Assembly: GCA_020073165.1 (NCBI GenBank)
Contig: JAIQFP010000004.1
Span: forward strand, 62,001-126,000
From: Terriglobia bacterium
GTDB lineage: Bacteria > Acidobacteriota > Terriglobia > Terriglobales > Acidobacteriaceae
Direction: 5' to 3'
DNA length: 64,000 nt
Shown: positions 8,247 to 18,554 of the stretch, one piece after another
Layout of the letters: each line of letters opens with the position of its first letter
Numbering within the stretch: position 1 is the stretch's first letter
Notes under the pieces: generated by a model
Seen by the model: the letters and a program-made list of their open reading frames with translations, nothing else
Told to the model about the DNA's origin: nothing
The model's database searches: none
Made by a program: the position numbers and the translations under genes

Positions 8247-11200
8247 ATGAAGAACTATCTGTTCTCCGCTCGATGCTCGTTGGTCATTCTTTTCGTAGCT
8301 GCGCTTTTCTTGTTTGGGATCATTGGCCAAGCTGCGGCGCAGCAAGCCACCGCCCAGCTCACCGGCACCGTGAGAGACCCCACTGCCGCCGTCGTGGCTG
8401 GCGCCAAGGTCACCTTGAAAAACTCCAATACCAATATAGCCCGTACGGTCGACACCAACAAAGAGGGCGATTATCTGTTCACGCTGGTGCCCATCGGAAC
8501 CTATGAGCTGACCGTGGAACAGCAAGGATTCAGCAAAGCTGTACAAAGAGGGATTACGCTGGACGTGAACCAGAATGCGCACCTGGACATCACGCTCCAG
8601 ATAGGGACCGAAACCCAGACCGTCGAGGTCAGCGGCGTGGTAAGCCAGGTGGACACGATCAGCGCCACTTTGGGCAAGGTGGAGACCACCCAGCGCATCC
8701 TGGACTTGCCGCTGGTGAACCGCAATACCCTGCAACTGGGTTTGTTGCAAGCCGGCGTCTTCGCCACCGACCCGGATGACGGCTCCGGCAACCCGTTTTC
8801 TGTGAGTGGCCAGCGCTCCGAATCATTGACCTTCCTGCTGGACGGCGCTGACAACAACGATTTTCTCGGTAACAACATTGTGGTCAGCCCCAATCCGGAC
8901 GCTGTCGCCGAGTTCAAGATTCTGACCAACAATTACAACGCCGAGTACGGGAGGACTTCGGGCGGTATCGTCAACCAGGTGATCAAGTCGGGGACCAACG
9001 CCTTTCACGGCAGCGCATTCGAATTCCTCCGCAACGACATTTTCAACGCGCGCGACTACTTCCTGACGGAACGGACCTCGTTCAAGCGCAACGTGTTCGG
9101 CGGAACCATCGGCGGCCCCATTATCAAAGACAAAACCTTCTTCTTCGTCTCCTACCAGGGAACCCGGCGGCGCGAGGGACAGGTGGCTCCTAAGCTGACC
9201 GTGCTCAGCCCGGCCGAACGCACCGGGGACTTCAGCGAAGACTTCACTGGGACGATCGATCCGGCCACCGGACTTGACACCGGCCAGCTCTACAACCCCG
9301 TCGACGGTACTCCATACACCGACAATCAGGTCCCGGTGAACCCTGTCATCGCGAATTACATTGCGAAATACATGCCCAAGCCCAACCTGCCCGGCAACCA
9401 GTTCATTTCCGGGCCGGTGGCCAGCATCCGCGACGATCAGATGATTGTGCGTGTGGACCACAACATTTCCAGCAAGGACATTCTCTCCGGCGTTTACCTG
9501 TTCGAAGACACACCGGACTTCTACCCCTTCCAGGTCGTGCATGGGGCCTCCACCGGAGGCGACGTCCCGGTAGGCTCCGGCTTCAGTGACAAGAATCGCT
9601 ATCAGAGCGGGTCTATCTCCTGGACCCACACTCTGTCGCCCAACATGCTGAACGAGTTTCGGTTTGCGGCAAACCGCACCGCCTTTTTCCAGGCGATCCC
9701 GCAGGACACGACTTCGCCGCAGCAGCTAGGTTTTACCAACGTCAATCCCGATGACACGGCCGGCACGGCTCCTCCGATCATGTTCATTGATCCTCTGGGC
9801 CTGAATCTTGGGCCGTCCCCGCAGGGTCCGACCAAGCTGCATGATGCCACCTTCCAATTTCAGGACACAGTGTCTTTCAATCATGGCAACCACAACCTAA
9901 AGTTTGGCGCCGACCTGCGTTGGATCCGTAACAATTTCGCCTTTGATTACTTTAACAATGGCAGTTTCTTTTTCGGAGATTTCGGCAATTTCACGGGAAG
10001 CACCGCCGATAACAACATCTCATTCGGCGATACCCTGGCCGATTTTGTCGGCGGTTTCTACGACAACTACTTCCAATTTTCCAGCGCCAAGTACGGCATC
10101 CGCACGCATTCCCTGTATTTCTTCGGGCAGGATTCCTGGAAGGTATTGCCGCGCCTGACCCTCGACCTCGGGCTGCGCTACGAATACAACTCACCGCAGA
10201 TTGATCCGCATGACAACATCATCGGTTTCTTCCCCGGAACTCAGTCCACCGTCTTTCCGGATGCGCCGCCCGACCTGCTCTACCCCGGCGATCCTGGCAC
10301 CCCCAACCACGCTTTGGTCAACCCGGACCGCAACAATTTCGCACCCCGGGTCGGCTTTTCCTGGGACATGTTGGGCAATGCCAAGCTGGTCATGCGCGGC
10401 GGCTATGGCATCTTCTATGATCTCGAAGATGGTGCTCTGAACCTGCAGTTCGGGGGCCAACCGCCCTTCGGCGCGGTGTCCAACACCTTCCCATTCTTCG
10501 ACGGGATTACAGGCGACCCCGTGGCCGATCCGTATACTCCCTTCGGCTTGGCCAATCCATTCCCCTTCGCCTCGGCCGGCAAGGTCGGGACCTTCGCCGA
10601 TCCCAAGATTCCATTTGCTTTCGTGGTGTCGCCGCACTTCCGCACCCCCTATGCTCAAAACTTCAACTTTGGCTTCCAGTACCAGGTCACCAAAGACACC
10701 ATGGTTGAGGCCGTCTATGTCGGAAGCTTGAGCCGGAAAGCGGTTGCGAGCAATGAGGTCAATTTTCCGCTGGTCAGTATCATGCAGCAGCAACTCGCAG
10801 CCAGCGGCGCCACTAATCCCGAGTGCGCCCGGCCGCTGGCCGCCTGCGACGATCCCCTGGACCCTTCCAGCGTCCCGCATGGCGCCCAGACCCTAGATAC
10901 CAATCAGAGCAACAGCAACTCCTCGAGTCACGAGTTCCAACTCACCGTGGACAAGCGGCTCAGTCATGGGCTTGCTGTGCGTGCCGCCTACACGCTGGCC
11001 AAGACCATTGACGTCAGCTCTGGCTTCCGTGCCCGCTCTTCCACATACACCGATCCCACCAATCCCGCATTCGATCGCGGCTTGGCCGACTTCGACGCCA
11101 CCCATCGCCTGGTGGTCAGCGCGAGCTGGGACATTCCCTGGGACAAGCCTTTCAAGAGCAGCAATGCATTCCTGCGCAAGTTGACTGAGGGCTGGCTTCT

Positions 11201-11735
11201 GAACACCATCACCACCTTCCAGTCGGGCAATCCGTTTACATTGTTCCAGAACAACAATTCCAGCCAAACCAACAACTTCCTGGACCGGCCCGACCAACTC
11301 GGCCCCATCCAGGTGTTCAGTAATCCGCGTCCGTCGCGGACCATCATTCTTCCCGATCCCAGTGTCGATGCGGTCCACGGTAGCTGCGTCATCCCCAACG
11401 GAGTTGATAACCAGACCGGCCTCCCAACGGTAACCGGCAATTTCTATTTCGATCCCACTAACCTCGACTGCCTCAATGTCCCGCTCTTCAGCCACGGCGA
11501 CATGGGACGCAACGTGCTGCGTGGTCCCGGGATCAACAACTGGGACATCTCGTTCCTGAAGAAGACCAAACTCACCGAAGCCGTCAGCCTGGAATTTCGC
11601 GCGGAAATGTTCAACGCTTTCAACCACGCGCAGTTCCTGAATCCCGATCTGAACGGTTTCAGCCCGACCTTTGGGCAGATCACTACTGCCAGGCCGCCGC
11701 GCCTGGTGCAGTTCGGCCTGAAGCTCTACTTCTAG
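8247..11735 (+). CDS. TonB-dependent receptor, Oar-like, with carboxypeptidase-regulatory domain
   Basis: Outer-membrane receptor of 1162 residues for energy-dependent uptake of large substrates. ATG 8247 is preferred over in-frame starts upstream because it opens directly into a signal peptide ending near AAAQQ. Residues about 35-120 form a CarboxypepD_reg beta-sandwich (LTGTVRDPTAAVVAGAKV). A plug region follows (FLLDGADNN; QVIKSGTNAFHGSAFEF), then a large beta barrel ending in a C-terminal aromatic residue (FGLKLYF). This architecture is greatly expanded in Acidobacteriota. The substrate is unknown. It converges on a sulfatase-fold gene, beyond which lies a second receptor of the same class. 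Confidence 0.9.
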   Translation: MKNYLFSARCSLVILFVAALFLFGIIGQAAAQQATAQLTGTVRDPTAAVVAGAKVTLKNSNTNIARTVDTNKEGDYLFTLVPIGTYELTVEQQGFSKAVQRGITLDVNQNAHLDITLQIGTETQTVEVSGVVSQVDTISATLGKVETTQRILDLPLVNRNTLQLGLLQAGVFATDPDDGSGNPFSVSGQRSESLTFLLDGADNNDFLGNNIVVSPNPDAVAEFKILTNNYNAEYGRTSGGIVNQVIKSGTNAFHGSAFEFLRNDIFNARDYFLTERTSFKRNVFGGTIGGPIIKDKTFFFVSYQGTRRREGQVAPKLTVLSPAERTGDFSEDFTGTIDPATGLDTGQLYNPVDGTPYTDNQVPVNPVIANYIAKYMPKPNLPGNQFISGPVASIRDDQMIVRVDHNISSKDILSGVYLFEDTPDFYPFQVVHGASTGGDVPVGSGFSDKNRYQSGSISWTHTLSPNMLNEFRFAANRTAFFQAIPQDTTSPQQLGFTNVNPDDTAGTAPPIMFIDPLGLNLGPSPQGPTKLHDATFQFQDTVSFNHGNHNLKFGADLRWIRNNFAFDYFNNGSFFFGDFGNFTGSTADNNISFGDTLADFVGGFYDNYFQFSSAKYGIRTHSLYFFGQDSWKVLPRLTLDLGLRYEYNSPQIDPHDNIIGFFPGTQSTVFPDAPPDLLYPGDPGTPNHALVNPDRNNFAPRVGFSWDMLGNAKLVMRGGYGIFYDLEDGALNLQFGGQPPFGAVSNTFPFFDGITGDPVADPYTPFGLANPFPFASAGKVGTFADPKIPFAFVVSPHFRTPYAQNFNFGFQYQVTKDTMVEAVYVGSLSRKAVASNEVNFPLVSIMQQQLAASGATNPECARPLAACDDPLDPSSVPHGAQTLDTNQSNSNSSSHEFQLTVDKRLSHGLAVRAAYTLAKTIDVSSGFRARSSTYTDPTNPAFDRGLADFDATHRLVVSASWDIPWDKPFKSSNAFLRKLTEGWLLNTITTFQSGNPFTLFQNNNSSQTNNFLDRPDQLGPIQVFSNPRPSRTIILPDPSVDAVHGSCVIPNGVDNQTGLPTVTGNFYFDPTNLDCLNVPLFSHGDMGRNVLRGPGINNWDISFLKKTKLTEAVSLEFRAEMFNAFNHAQFLNPDLNGFSPTFGQITTARPPRLVQFGLKLYF

Positions 11736-11756
11736 CCGGAATCCTGAGAGCGTTCT

Positions 11757-11776
11757 GGGGGCGGACTCCCGCCCCC
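11757..11776 (+). terminator. GC hairpin after the first TonB-dependent receptor
   Basis: Perfect 8-bp stem GGGGGCGG / CCGCCCCC with loop ACTC, 21 bases after the receptor stop codon. The following bases (AACTTCG) are only weakly T-rich, so terminator strength is uncertain. The two flanking genes converge here. Confidence 0.5.
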
Positions 11777-11850
11777 AACTTCGTCAGGGGCTCGCGGCGG
11801 GAGGCAATCCCTGCGTTTCCTGTGCTAACGATTTTGAGGCGAATCGATGA

Positions 11851-13854
11851 CTACGGCGTAGGTGAGCCACTGATCTGACGCGCGGCCGCGCGCTCACGTT
11901 GCGCGTCGGCTTCCCGTCCCAGTTGCGCATAGGCATCGGCCAGGAAGAGGTGCGCCTCGCGTGAGTCCGGCTGGACTTGAACAGCTTTTTGCAGATTGGC
12001 GAGCGCGGCAACGGGATTACCTTGCAAGAAGAGAATGCGCCCGCGTAACAGGTTGGCGCGGTAGTGGTCAGGACTCAGGTTGAGCGTGGTATCGAGCTCG
12101 GTCATCGCCTCGGGCACACGATCAATGCGGGCGTAGACCGCGGCCAGGGAGAAATGGGCGTCCGCCCAGCGCGGAGCGCGTTCGACAGCAGCTTCGAACT
12201 GCGGTGCCGCTCCCTTCCAGTCTCCGGTTTCAAACAGCGCCAGGCCCAGCTCGTAGTGGCCCATGCCGTTATCGGGAAGCAATTTCACCGCCTTCTCGAG
12301 CGGTGCCAGCGCCTTTTCGTAGTTCTTCAAGCGGGCCTGGGCCATGCCGTACTGCATGTTAGCCACCGGCATATCGGGCGCATCCGCCAGCACCCGGTCC
12401 AGCAGAGGAATCGCTTCCTGGTAGCGGGCATCCTCCACGTCGAACATGGCGTCGTGCAGCAGATTGGAGATTTCGATCTTGCTCTTGGGATCTACGCCAG
12501 TCAGGTTCTTACTGTCGCTCTCGGACGATGCGTCGGAAGCCACATACCCCAGCGCCTGCACCTTCTGCAATTGCTCAGGATCAGGCTTGGCCAATGCGAC
12601 CAGGCTCTGGGCGGTCTTGCGGCGAAAATCCTGGAGCTGCGAAGCCAGAGTATCGGCAACCGCCGTCGCCTTGGGAGCCAGGTTATGGGCCTCTGCCGGA
12701 TCGGCAGTCTGGTTGTAGAGTTCCCGCTCCGGCGCCTGGATGTAGAGATACTTCCCGGTGCGCAGCGCCCGCAGCGCGCTCCAGCCAAACGCCCGGTGCG
12801 GATAGTCGGTCTCGGCGTACGCTGGGCGGTCTTCGGGCGCGCCATTCTTGGACGGCTTCAGCGTATCCAGCAGCGATTCTCCCTGCATCTGTTCCGGAAC
12901 CGGGACTCCCGCCTCGCTCAAGATAGTCGGAGCGACATCCACCAGGCTGACGCGGGTTTCCACCCGCTTCCCCGCAGTGCGATTCAGCGGAAGCTTGACC
13001 AGCAGCGGCACGTGCAGAGTTTCGTCGTAGAGAAAGACCCCATGCGTGTTCTCGCCATGCGCACCCAGGGATTCGCCGTGGTCCGCCATGACCGCAATCA
13101 TGGTCTCATCAAAAATGCCATGCTTGCGAAGTTCGGCGAAAAGCTTGCCCAGCGCCGAGTCCACGTAGGCAATCTCTCCGTCGTAAGGCTGCGAGGCATA
13201 GCGCTCCTTGAACGGCGGCGGGGGATCGTAAGGATCGTGCGCATCGTACACATGCACCCACAGAAAGAACGGACCGTTGGGAAGCTGGCTCAGCCAGCCC
13301 AGGGCGTGATCCACCACGTCCCCGGCGCGACGCTCGACCGTCTTGTAACGGTCTGCGCCATGGCGCCGGAGGTGGAAGCCGGCATCGTACACATCGAATC
13401 CACGATCGAAGCCCGGCGCGGTGCCGTCCAGCGGATCCAGAATCAGCGAGCCGACAAACGCTCCGGTGTGATATCCGTGCTGATGCAGCAGATCGGGGAG
13501 GTACGGAAGGTTCTTTGCCAACGGGATGCCGAAATCGTTCACATGATTGAACTGAGGATAGGTTCCGGTGAGGATGGTGGTATGCGACGCCGTAGTGATG
13601 GGGACGTGCGAGTAAGCCCGGGAAAACACAATGCCTTGCTTGGCCACCGCGTCCAGATTCGGCGTCAACCCGCGGGTGGAGCCGAGAAAACCCATGCGGT
13701 CGGCGCGGGTGGTATCGAGCGTGATCAGGATGATATTGGGACGAGGTGGAGGCGGCGCAGCGGGGGCAGAAACGGCAATCTGGCCCAACAGGAAAAGCAA
13801 AGGGAGAAAACCAAGGCGCCGCACTGCCATAGGAATGAAAAAGGAGTCTAACAT
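11851..13854 (-). CDS. Exported sulfatase-fold (alkaline phosphatase superfamily) protein with C-terminal TPR repeats
   Basis: The 667 residues comprise a signal peptide (first 30), a sulfatase/alkaline-phosphatase-superfamily domain (about 38-430; ITLDTTRADRMG metal-binding start, ADHGESLG second metal site) and TPR-like helices (about 470-655). Sulfatases carry Cys or Ser in C/S-x-P-S-R for formylglycine. Here the aligned stretch is TTASHTTILTG, so position 87 is Thr and the motif is lost. A Thr nucleophile is typical of phospho-transfer members of the superfamily, so phosphodiesterase or phosphotransferase activity is more likely than sulfatase activity. An in-frame ATG at codon 9 is an alternative start. 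The gene lies between two TonB-dependent receptors. Confidence 0.78.
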   Translation of the reverse strand: MLDSFFIPMAVRRLGFLPLLFLLGQIAVSAPAAPPPPRPNIILITLDTTRADRMGFLGSTRGLTPNLDAVAKQGIVFSRAYSHVPITTASHTTILTGTYPQFNHVNDFGIPLAKNLPYLPDLLHQHGYHTGAFVGSLILDPLDGTAPGFDRGFDVYDAGFHLRRHGADRYKTVERRAGDVVDHALGWLSQLPNGPFFLWVHVYDAHDPYDPPPPFKERYASQPYDGEIAYVDSALGKLFAELRKHGIFDETMIAVMADHGESLGAHGENTHGVFLYDETLHVPLLVKLPLNRTAGKRVETRVSLVDVAPTILSEAGVPVPEQMQGESLLDTLKPSKNGAPEDRPAYAETDYPHRAFGWSALRALRTGKYLYIQAPERELYNQTADPAEAHNLAPKATAVADTLASQLQDFRRKTAQSLVALAKPDPEQLQKVQALGYVASDASSESDSKNLTGVDPKSKIEISNLLHDAMFDVEDARYQEAIPLLDRVLADAPDMPVANMQYGMAQARLKNYEKALAPLEKAVKLLPDNGMGHYELGLALFETGDWKGAAPQFEAAVERAPRWADAHFSLAAVYARIDRVPEAMTELDTTLNLSPDHYRANLLRGRILFLQGNPVAALANLQKAVQVQPDSREAHLFLADAYAQLGREADAQRERAAARQISGSPTP

Positions 13855-13881
13855 AGCCAGACTCCCCGGTTTTGCCGCCGG

Positions 13882-16800
13882 CTAGAACGTGAGCTTGATT
13901 TGGAAGTTCATATTTCTCGGCCCGCCTTGTGCGATGACGGGGTTACCAGCCGCGACATCCGGCGTTTCCGAAAGTGTTCCAAAGGTACTGCTCTGAATTC
14001 CGTTGTCCAGACTAAACCGCGAATAATTAGCGCGGTTCAGAATGTTGTACACCTCCCAACGCACTTGCACGGTCAGTTTTTCATTGATCGGGGTGTTCTT
14101 GATCAGAGACATGTCCCACTGGCTCAGCCCTGGCCCAATGAGAAAGTTGCGCGGAGTGTTGCCACTGTGCCGAGCGCCGGAATGTCGAAGCTGTTTGAGA
14201 CGTATGCGTTGGGATCCCGAGTCTTGATGATGACAGGAGCACCGGTGAAGCTTCCCCTTATACTCGAACCACTCAGTCCCTGCCCGGATGGGTCGCTGCT
14301 GCCGTTCTTAAAGACGCTAAAGGGATGGCCGCTGAGCGCCGTATAAACCGTGGCCAACTGCCAGCCTTTGCCGGCATATTTCCCGAGATGCGGAATGGTG
14401 GGAAGTTCGTATACACCGCCCACGTTAAAGTTAAGTCTCACGTCCTGGTCGCAGAGGCCGCGGTCTGCCTGAAAATCCGGATGAGCCAGCCGGTGACTGC
14501 CAACCGGATTGTCGTTGTTAATTTGCGGGTAATCCCCTTGTCCGCCGCGGTTTGACGAATTCAGGTCGAAACACTTGCTCCAGGTCAGGTTGTATTGCGT
14601 ATCCAGCCCGTGCCAGGCTCGCTGGTTGTACGACACCTGCAGGCTGTCATACTGCGAAGTACCGCGATTGGTGGCCGTGATCACGTGTCGTATATCCGGG
14701 AAGATACCAAACAGCGGTCGGAAAGGATCACAACTGGACTCCGAGGTACACGGGCTACCGAGCGGTGAAGCGTTCAGATCGTAGTAGATGATCAGGTCCC
14801 TCCCGCGCTGGCCAGAGTATGCGACCGTCAAGACATTGTTCTTGAACAGTTCGTCCTGGACGCTGACGTTGAAGTTGTGATAGCGGGGAGTCTTGAAATT
14901 GGGAACCACCCAGAACGCATTGAACGGCGGCACTCCGGTCGGCACCGCGCCAAACAGTGGCCCGTTCGTTGCCGAGTCGAAGCAAATGTAATCTCCGACT
15001 CTGGCCACGGGGTCATAGCAGGATGCACCCGGATCGGTTGGAGGAAGCAATGACCCCCCTCCACCGCCCACATCCGAAGCGTTAGATACGTTGAAGAACC
15101 CAAGGTTGGCCTGGGTAAATACCCCCGTCTGGGCGTGCGCGAAGGAATAGGGCGAAGCTAGAGCTGCGAAGTTCGCGACATCGAAGGAGAGGGAATATCC
15201 CGCGCGAACCGCGGTCTTGCCGTTTCCAAACACATCCCAGGCCAGGCCGGCGTGCGGCCCAAAATCCTTGTAGTCCACGTTGTGGATTCCGCCGATGTCT
15301 TTGCCCACTTTCAAGAAACCACGCACCGGATCGAAGATCGCTTCCTGGTTGTTGGTATCCCGCAGGGTGCCGTTGATCTCATAACGCAACCCGTAGCTCA
15401 GGGTCAGGCGCGGCTTGATCTTCCATTCGTCCTGCGCGTAAAAGCCAACGCTGTTCTGGGTTATGTGGCGATGGGTATCGCCGAAGCTACGGTCTGCAAG
15501 GTCGGCCTTCCCCAGCAACAACTCCTCAATGTCGTTCTGCACCGACGTGTAGCCGTAGGGAGCAATATTGGCGTAGTAACTGAAGTACCCCACTGCCAAC
15601 CCGGTCCGGGCGTCATTCCGTATGCTGTTGGTGGTGGCTCGTTGAAAATTTCCACCTAACTTGATCGTATGATTTCCCTTCACCCACGAAAGATGTTCCG
15701 ACCAATCGTAGGTAGTGTCCGGCCGCGTAGACAGGGGATACCCCTGCACCCCTCCGATGTATCCCCCGTATCCGAGGTGGTACATGTATACGTATGGGAT
15801 CCCGAGATCGGCGGCGCCAAGCGGGCCCGTGTCAATGCCCAGGCTCTTGGGATCGATCTTGTTGTTGACGTCAAGAAGGTTCGAGAAGCGCGTATAGCCG
15901 AGTCGGCTCTCCAGAATCTTGTTGTTACCCATGTTCCACGTCCAACTCACCCCCGCCATTTGTGCGCGGGTCGGTGAGAATGAGTTGAAGATGTCTTGCG
16001 GGAAAGCCGGACTTGGAGGAAGACCGGCAAATGGAGGCGCATTCTGGAAGCTGTCCCCGAAAATGTAGCGGACCGCCAGCGAATGGTTCTGGCTGAGCTT
16101 GTAATCAAACTTCACTCCAAATTCGTTATTGCTGGCGGTGCTTGGTGTGTGCTGCGTGAACACTCCAATGCCACTCGCTATCCCCTGATCGCTCGGATTC
16201 GTGTCAATCGGAAAATAGTTCAGCAGCGTCCGTCCTACCGGATCGATGGCTGGGCCAACGTCCGCCACGGCTGCGTCTACCGCGGCCTGCGTCGGGACCA
16301 GCCTGGTCTTCACCGCCTCCGAAATATTTCGCTGACCTTCGTAAAACAGGAAGAAGAAAGCCTTATCCTTGATAATAGGCCCGCCGATGTTCACATGGAA
16401 CTGATTGTTGTGGATAATCGTCGGTTTGCAATCGGCGGCTCCGCTGCAATCGCCGTGGGGATTCGCAAAGAAATTATCGGCATCGCCAAATCCGCTGTGG
16501 TTGACCCAAGTGGCTCCTCCATGCCAGGTATTGGTACCGCTCTTCATGTTGAGCAGGATCGGCGCGCCACCTTTGACCCCAAATTCTGCCGATGGCGTCT
16601 CTTGCACGCTCATTTCTTCAATGGCATCCGGCGGAAAGGTTACTGCCGGGATGCCGAGAACTCCGGTCTGGTTGATGGCCGAGTCACCGTAGTAGCGATC
16701 GTTGTTATACAGGCCATCAATGAAATAGTTATTCGACGTGGTCCGCGCACCGTTGATGCTGACGGCAAGGAATCCACCGCCGGGATCGCGCTGCACCCCG

Positions 16801-17285
16801 GGCGTGATGGCCAGCAGGGAGTTGAAATCCCGCCCGTTCAGCGGAACATTCTCGATCTTCAAGCTGTCAACATAATTGTTCTCGTTGGGAGACAGTTCGA
16901 CCAACGGCGCCTGACCTTCCACCTCCACCGTTTCCGAGCGCTCACCGACCTGCAGTTTGAAGTCCGCATGCATCAGGCCACCGGCGAGGACCTCCACCGT
17001 CTGCACGATCGTCTTGAAACCCGGCGCGGCGACCGTGATCTTGTAGGTGCCGATGGGGAGCTCAAGAATGCGATAGCTCCCGGCCCCGCTGGTAACCCCC
17101 GAACGGGACAATCCCGTGCCGGTGTTTTGCGCGGTCACGGTGACGTTGGGCATCACCGCACCTGTACTGTCAGTCACGTCGCCGGCAATATCGCCGGTGA
17201 TCCTCTGGGCGACGAGCGGCAGGCTGGCGAGCAAACCGGTAAGCAGCAAGAAAGACGCGCAGCGCAAAACCCGGTTCCGTAGCAT
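13882..17285 (-). pseudogene. TonB-dependent receptor, Oar-like, interrupted by a one-base frameshift near its 3' end
   Basis: Same architecture as the first receptor: ATG 17283-17285 after a GAGGGGG ribosome site, signal peptide, CarboxypepD_reg domain (ITGDIAGDVTDSTGA), plug and barrel. The main frame ends in a spurious stop at 14124-14126 after a non-homologous tail. The expected C-terminal strands continue in the next frame, from about 14160 to the stop at 13882-13884 (TPRNFLIGPG, NKANYSRF-like strands, final FQIKLTF). Restoring one base at the GCC of 14161-14163 would give one open frame of about 1134 residues. This may be a true lesion or an assembly error. The loss would remove the last barrel strands, which are needed for outer-membrane insertion. 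Confidence 0.8.
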
Positions 17286-17335
17286 GGTTCCCCCTCTTGA
17301 TGGCCTTGTCGCGCAAGATGTGGAATTAGTCGAGA

Positions 17336-17363
17336 AGTTTATTGGGGTTCGCGCACAAGTCAA
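17336..17363 (-). promoter_or_regulatory. Putative sigma70-type promoter for the second TonB-dependent receptor
   Basis: Read on the minus strand, TTGACT (17358-17363) and TAAACT (17336-17341) are separated by 16 bases. They would give a leader of about 44 nt before ATG 17285. The -10 match is moderate. Confidence 0.35.
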
Positions 17364-17467
17364 GAAAAAAACTCGGCGTTACCGCATGACCGCGGGTCAA
17401 TCCGGGACTGACAGAAGCTGACAGTGGTGAGAGACGAGAGAATGTGTAGGAACCGCCGGCTCACAGC

Positions 17468-17680
17468 CTAGCCCAGCGGGGAATCGCTCATGCGGAAACG
17501 CGTGCGTACGTGCTCGGAGATCAATTCGATGGCCGCACGATTGGCAACGGGATCGGCCTTCGCCAGGTATTTCATGGCCTCCACCAGCAGGCGCTGGCCG
17601 TCCACGTAGCGCGGGTCAGAGGTGCGCTCGCGCCGCTTCCGTAAATTGGGAGGAACCGGTATCGTGAAGACCTTGGCCAT
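17468..17680 (-). CDS. Small conserved-looking hypothetical protein
   Basis: A 70-residue, soluble, Arg/Lys-rich protein with a predicted helical C-terminal half (LLVEAMKYLAKADPVANRAA). ATG 17678-17680 is chosen; an in-frame ATG three codons upstream (17689) also exists. No known family recognised. It sits between the LolA-like gene and the second TonB receptor on the same strand, with gaps of more than 100 bases on both sides, so it is probably transcribed alone. Confidence 0.5.
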   Translation of the reverse strand: MAKVFTIPVPPNLRKRRERTSDPRYVDGQRLLVEAMKYLAKADPVANRAAIELISEHVRTRFRMSDSPLG

Positions 17681-17806
17681 GAAACCCACAATGCTGGCGC
17701 GGTGGAATCTTCGAGCTGTTTTCTCAGCGGGAGGTCGCGCGTCAGCAGTATAACAACCCCCCCTGGCTTTTTCAGCTTTTATCTTGGCGGCGGTTAGCGC
17801 CCTTGA

Positions 17807-18520
17807 TTACTCTCCCTGCGGCGCAACAAACTTGGTTTTGGCGGTGGTTTTCAGCTTGAACACAGCATCGGGAATCTTCTGATTCAATTCGATTTCGGTG
17901 TACTTTGCGAGACGGTAGTCGCCCGAGGGATCGAAAAACTGCTGCTGAATGGAGACGCCCCGCGCCGGGTCAATCCACAACACGATGTGCTGAAAGGTGT
18001 TGCGAACTTTCTGCGACTTGGGAACCAGGTCGAGCTTGGCGGTATCGAGGTCGTCCACCTTTTCCGTGCCCAGGTACTTCACATCGAACGATTTCAGCAT
18101 GTCGTGCCCGCCGCCGCCAAAACCCAGCACCAGGAAACTCTCAAAGTCCGCCCGGTTCTTGCCGGCGCTGTAGGAAGTGACTTGGTCGATCTTCGGCTGG
18201 TACAACTCGACCTTGCTGTCGGCGTAGAGAACGTATTTCTTGTCCGGCTCGGTGATGTCGGCGGCCATCTGGGTCTCATTTCCCACGCGGCGGAAATAGA
18301 CCTTGCCCTTCTGTATGTCGTGCTCGTCCACGACTTTCTGGTATTGGTCCGACACAAAGCTGGCTTGGGTGGTGCGGAAGTTGGCAGCCGCCTTGTCCAT
18401 TTGGCTAAGGACCGGCTCCAGTCCGGCATTATCCGACTGCGCCGCAGCCGGCAGGAACCAAGCCGTCACGACCAGGAGGGCCATCGCCAAGAAACCCGGA
18501 GTTGAACGGAGACGCTGCAT
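17807..18520 (-). CDS. LolA-like outer-membrane lipoprotein carrier protein
   Basis: A 237-residue exported protein with a signal peptide ending near AAAQS. It then has the LolA/LolB-like half-barrel pattern: QASFVSDQYQKV, KGKVYFRR, YVLYADSKVELYQP, then KLDLVPKS and a C-terminal FDPSGDYRLAKYTEIELN. LolA carries lipoproteins from the inner to the outer membrane; many acidobacterial paralogues of this fold have no proven role. ATG 18518-18520 is preferred to 18560-18562 because it has a GAAGGGAG ribosome site and begins the signal peptide. It follows a membrane protein gene by 34 bases and is probably co-transcribed with it. Confidence 0.75.
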   Translation of the reverse strand: MQRLRSTPGFLAMALLVVTAWFLPAAAQSDNAGLEPVLSQMDKAAANFRTTQASFVSDQYQKVVDEHDIQKGKVYFRRVGNETQMAADITEPDKKYVLYADSKVELYQPKIDQVTSYSAGKNRADFESFLVLGFGGGGHDMLKSFDVKYLGTEKVDDLDTAKLDLVPKSQKVRNTFQHIVLWIDPARGVSIQQQFFDPSGDYRLAKYTEIELNQKIPDAVFKLKTTAKTKFVAPQGE

Positions 18521-18554
18521 AGCTCCCTTCTCGGTACTCGGTACTCGCAACTGG

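Noticed and set aside
12064-13851. Long open frame (595 codons) on the + strand
   Set aside because: Antisense to the sulfatase-fold/TPR gene; no protein-like pattern.
15996-17282. Open frame of 428 codons on the + strand
   Set aside because: Antisense to the second TonB receptor; no domain and random composition.
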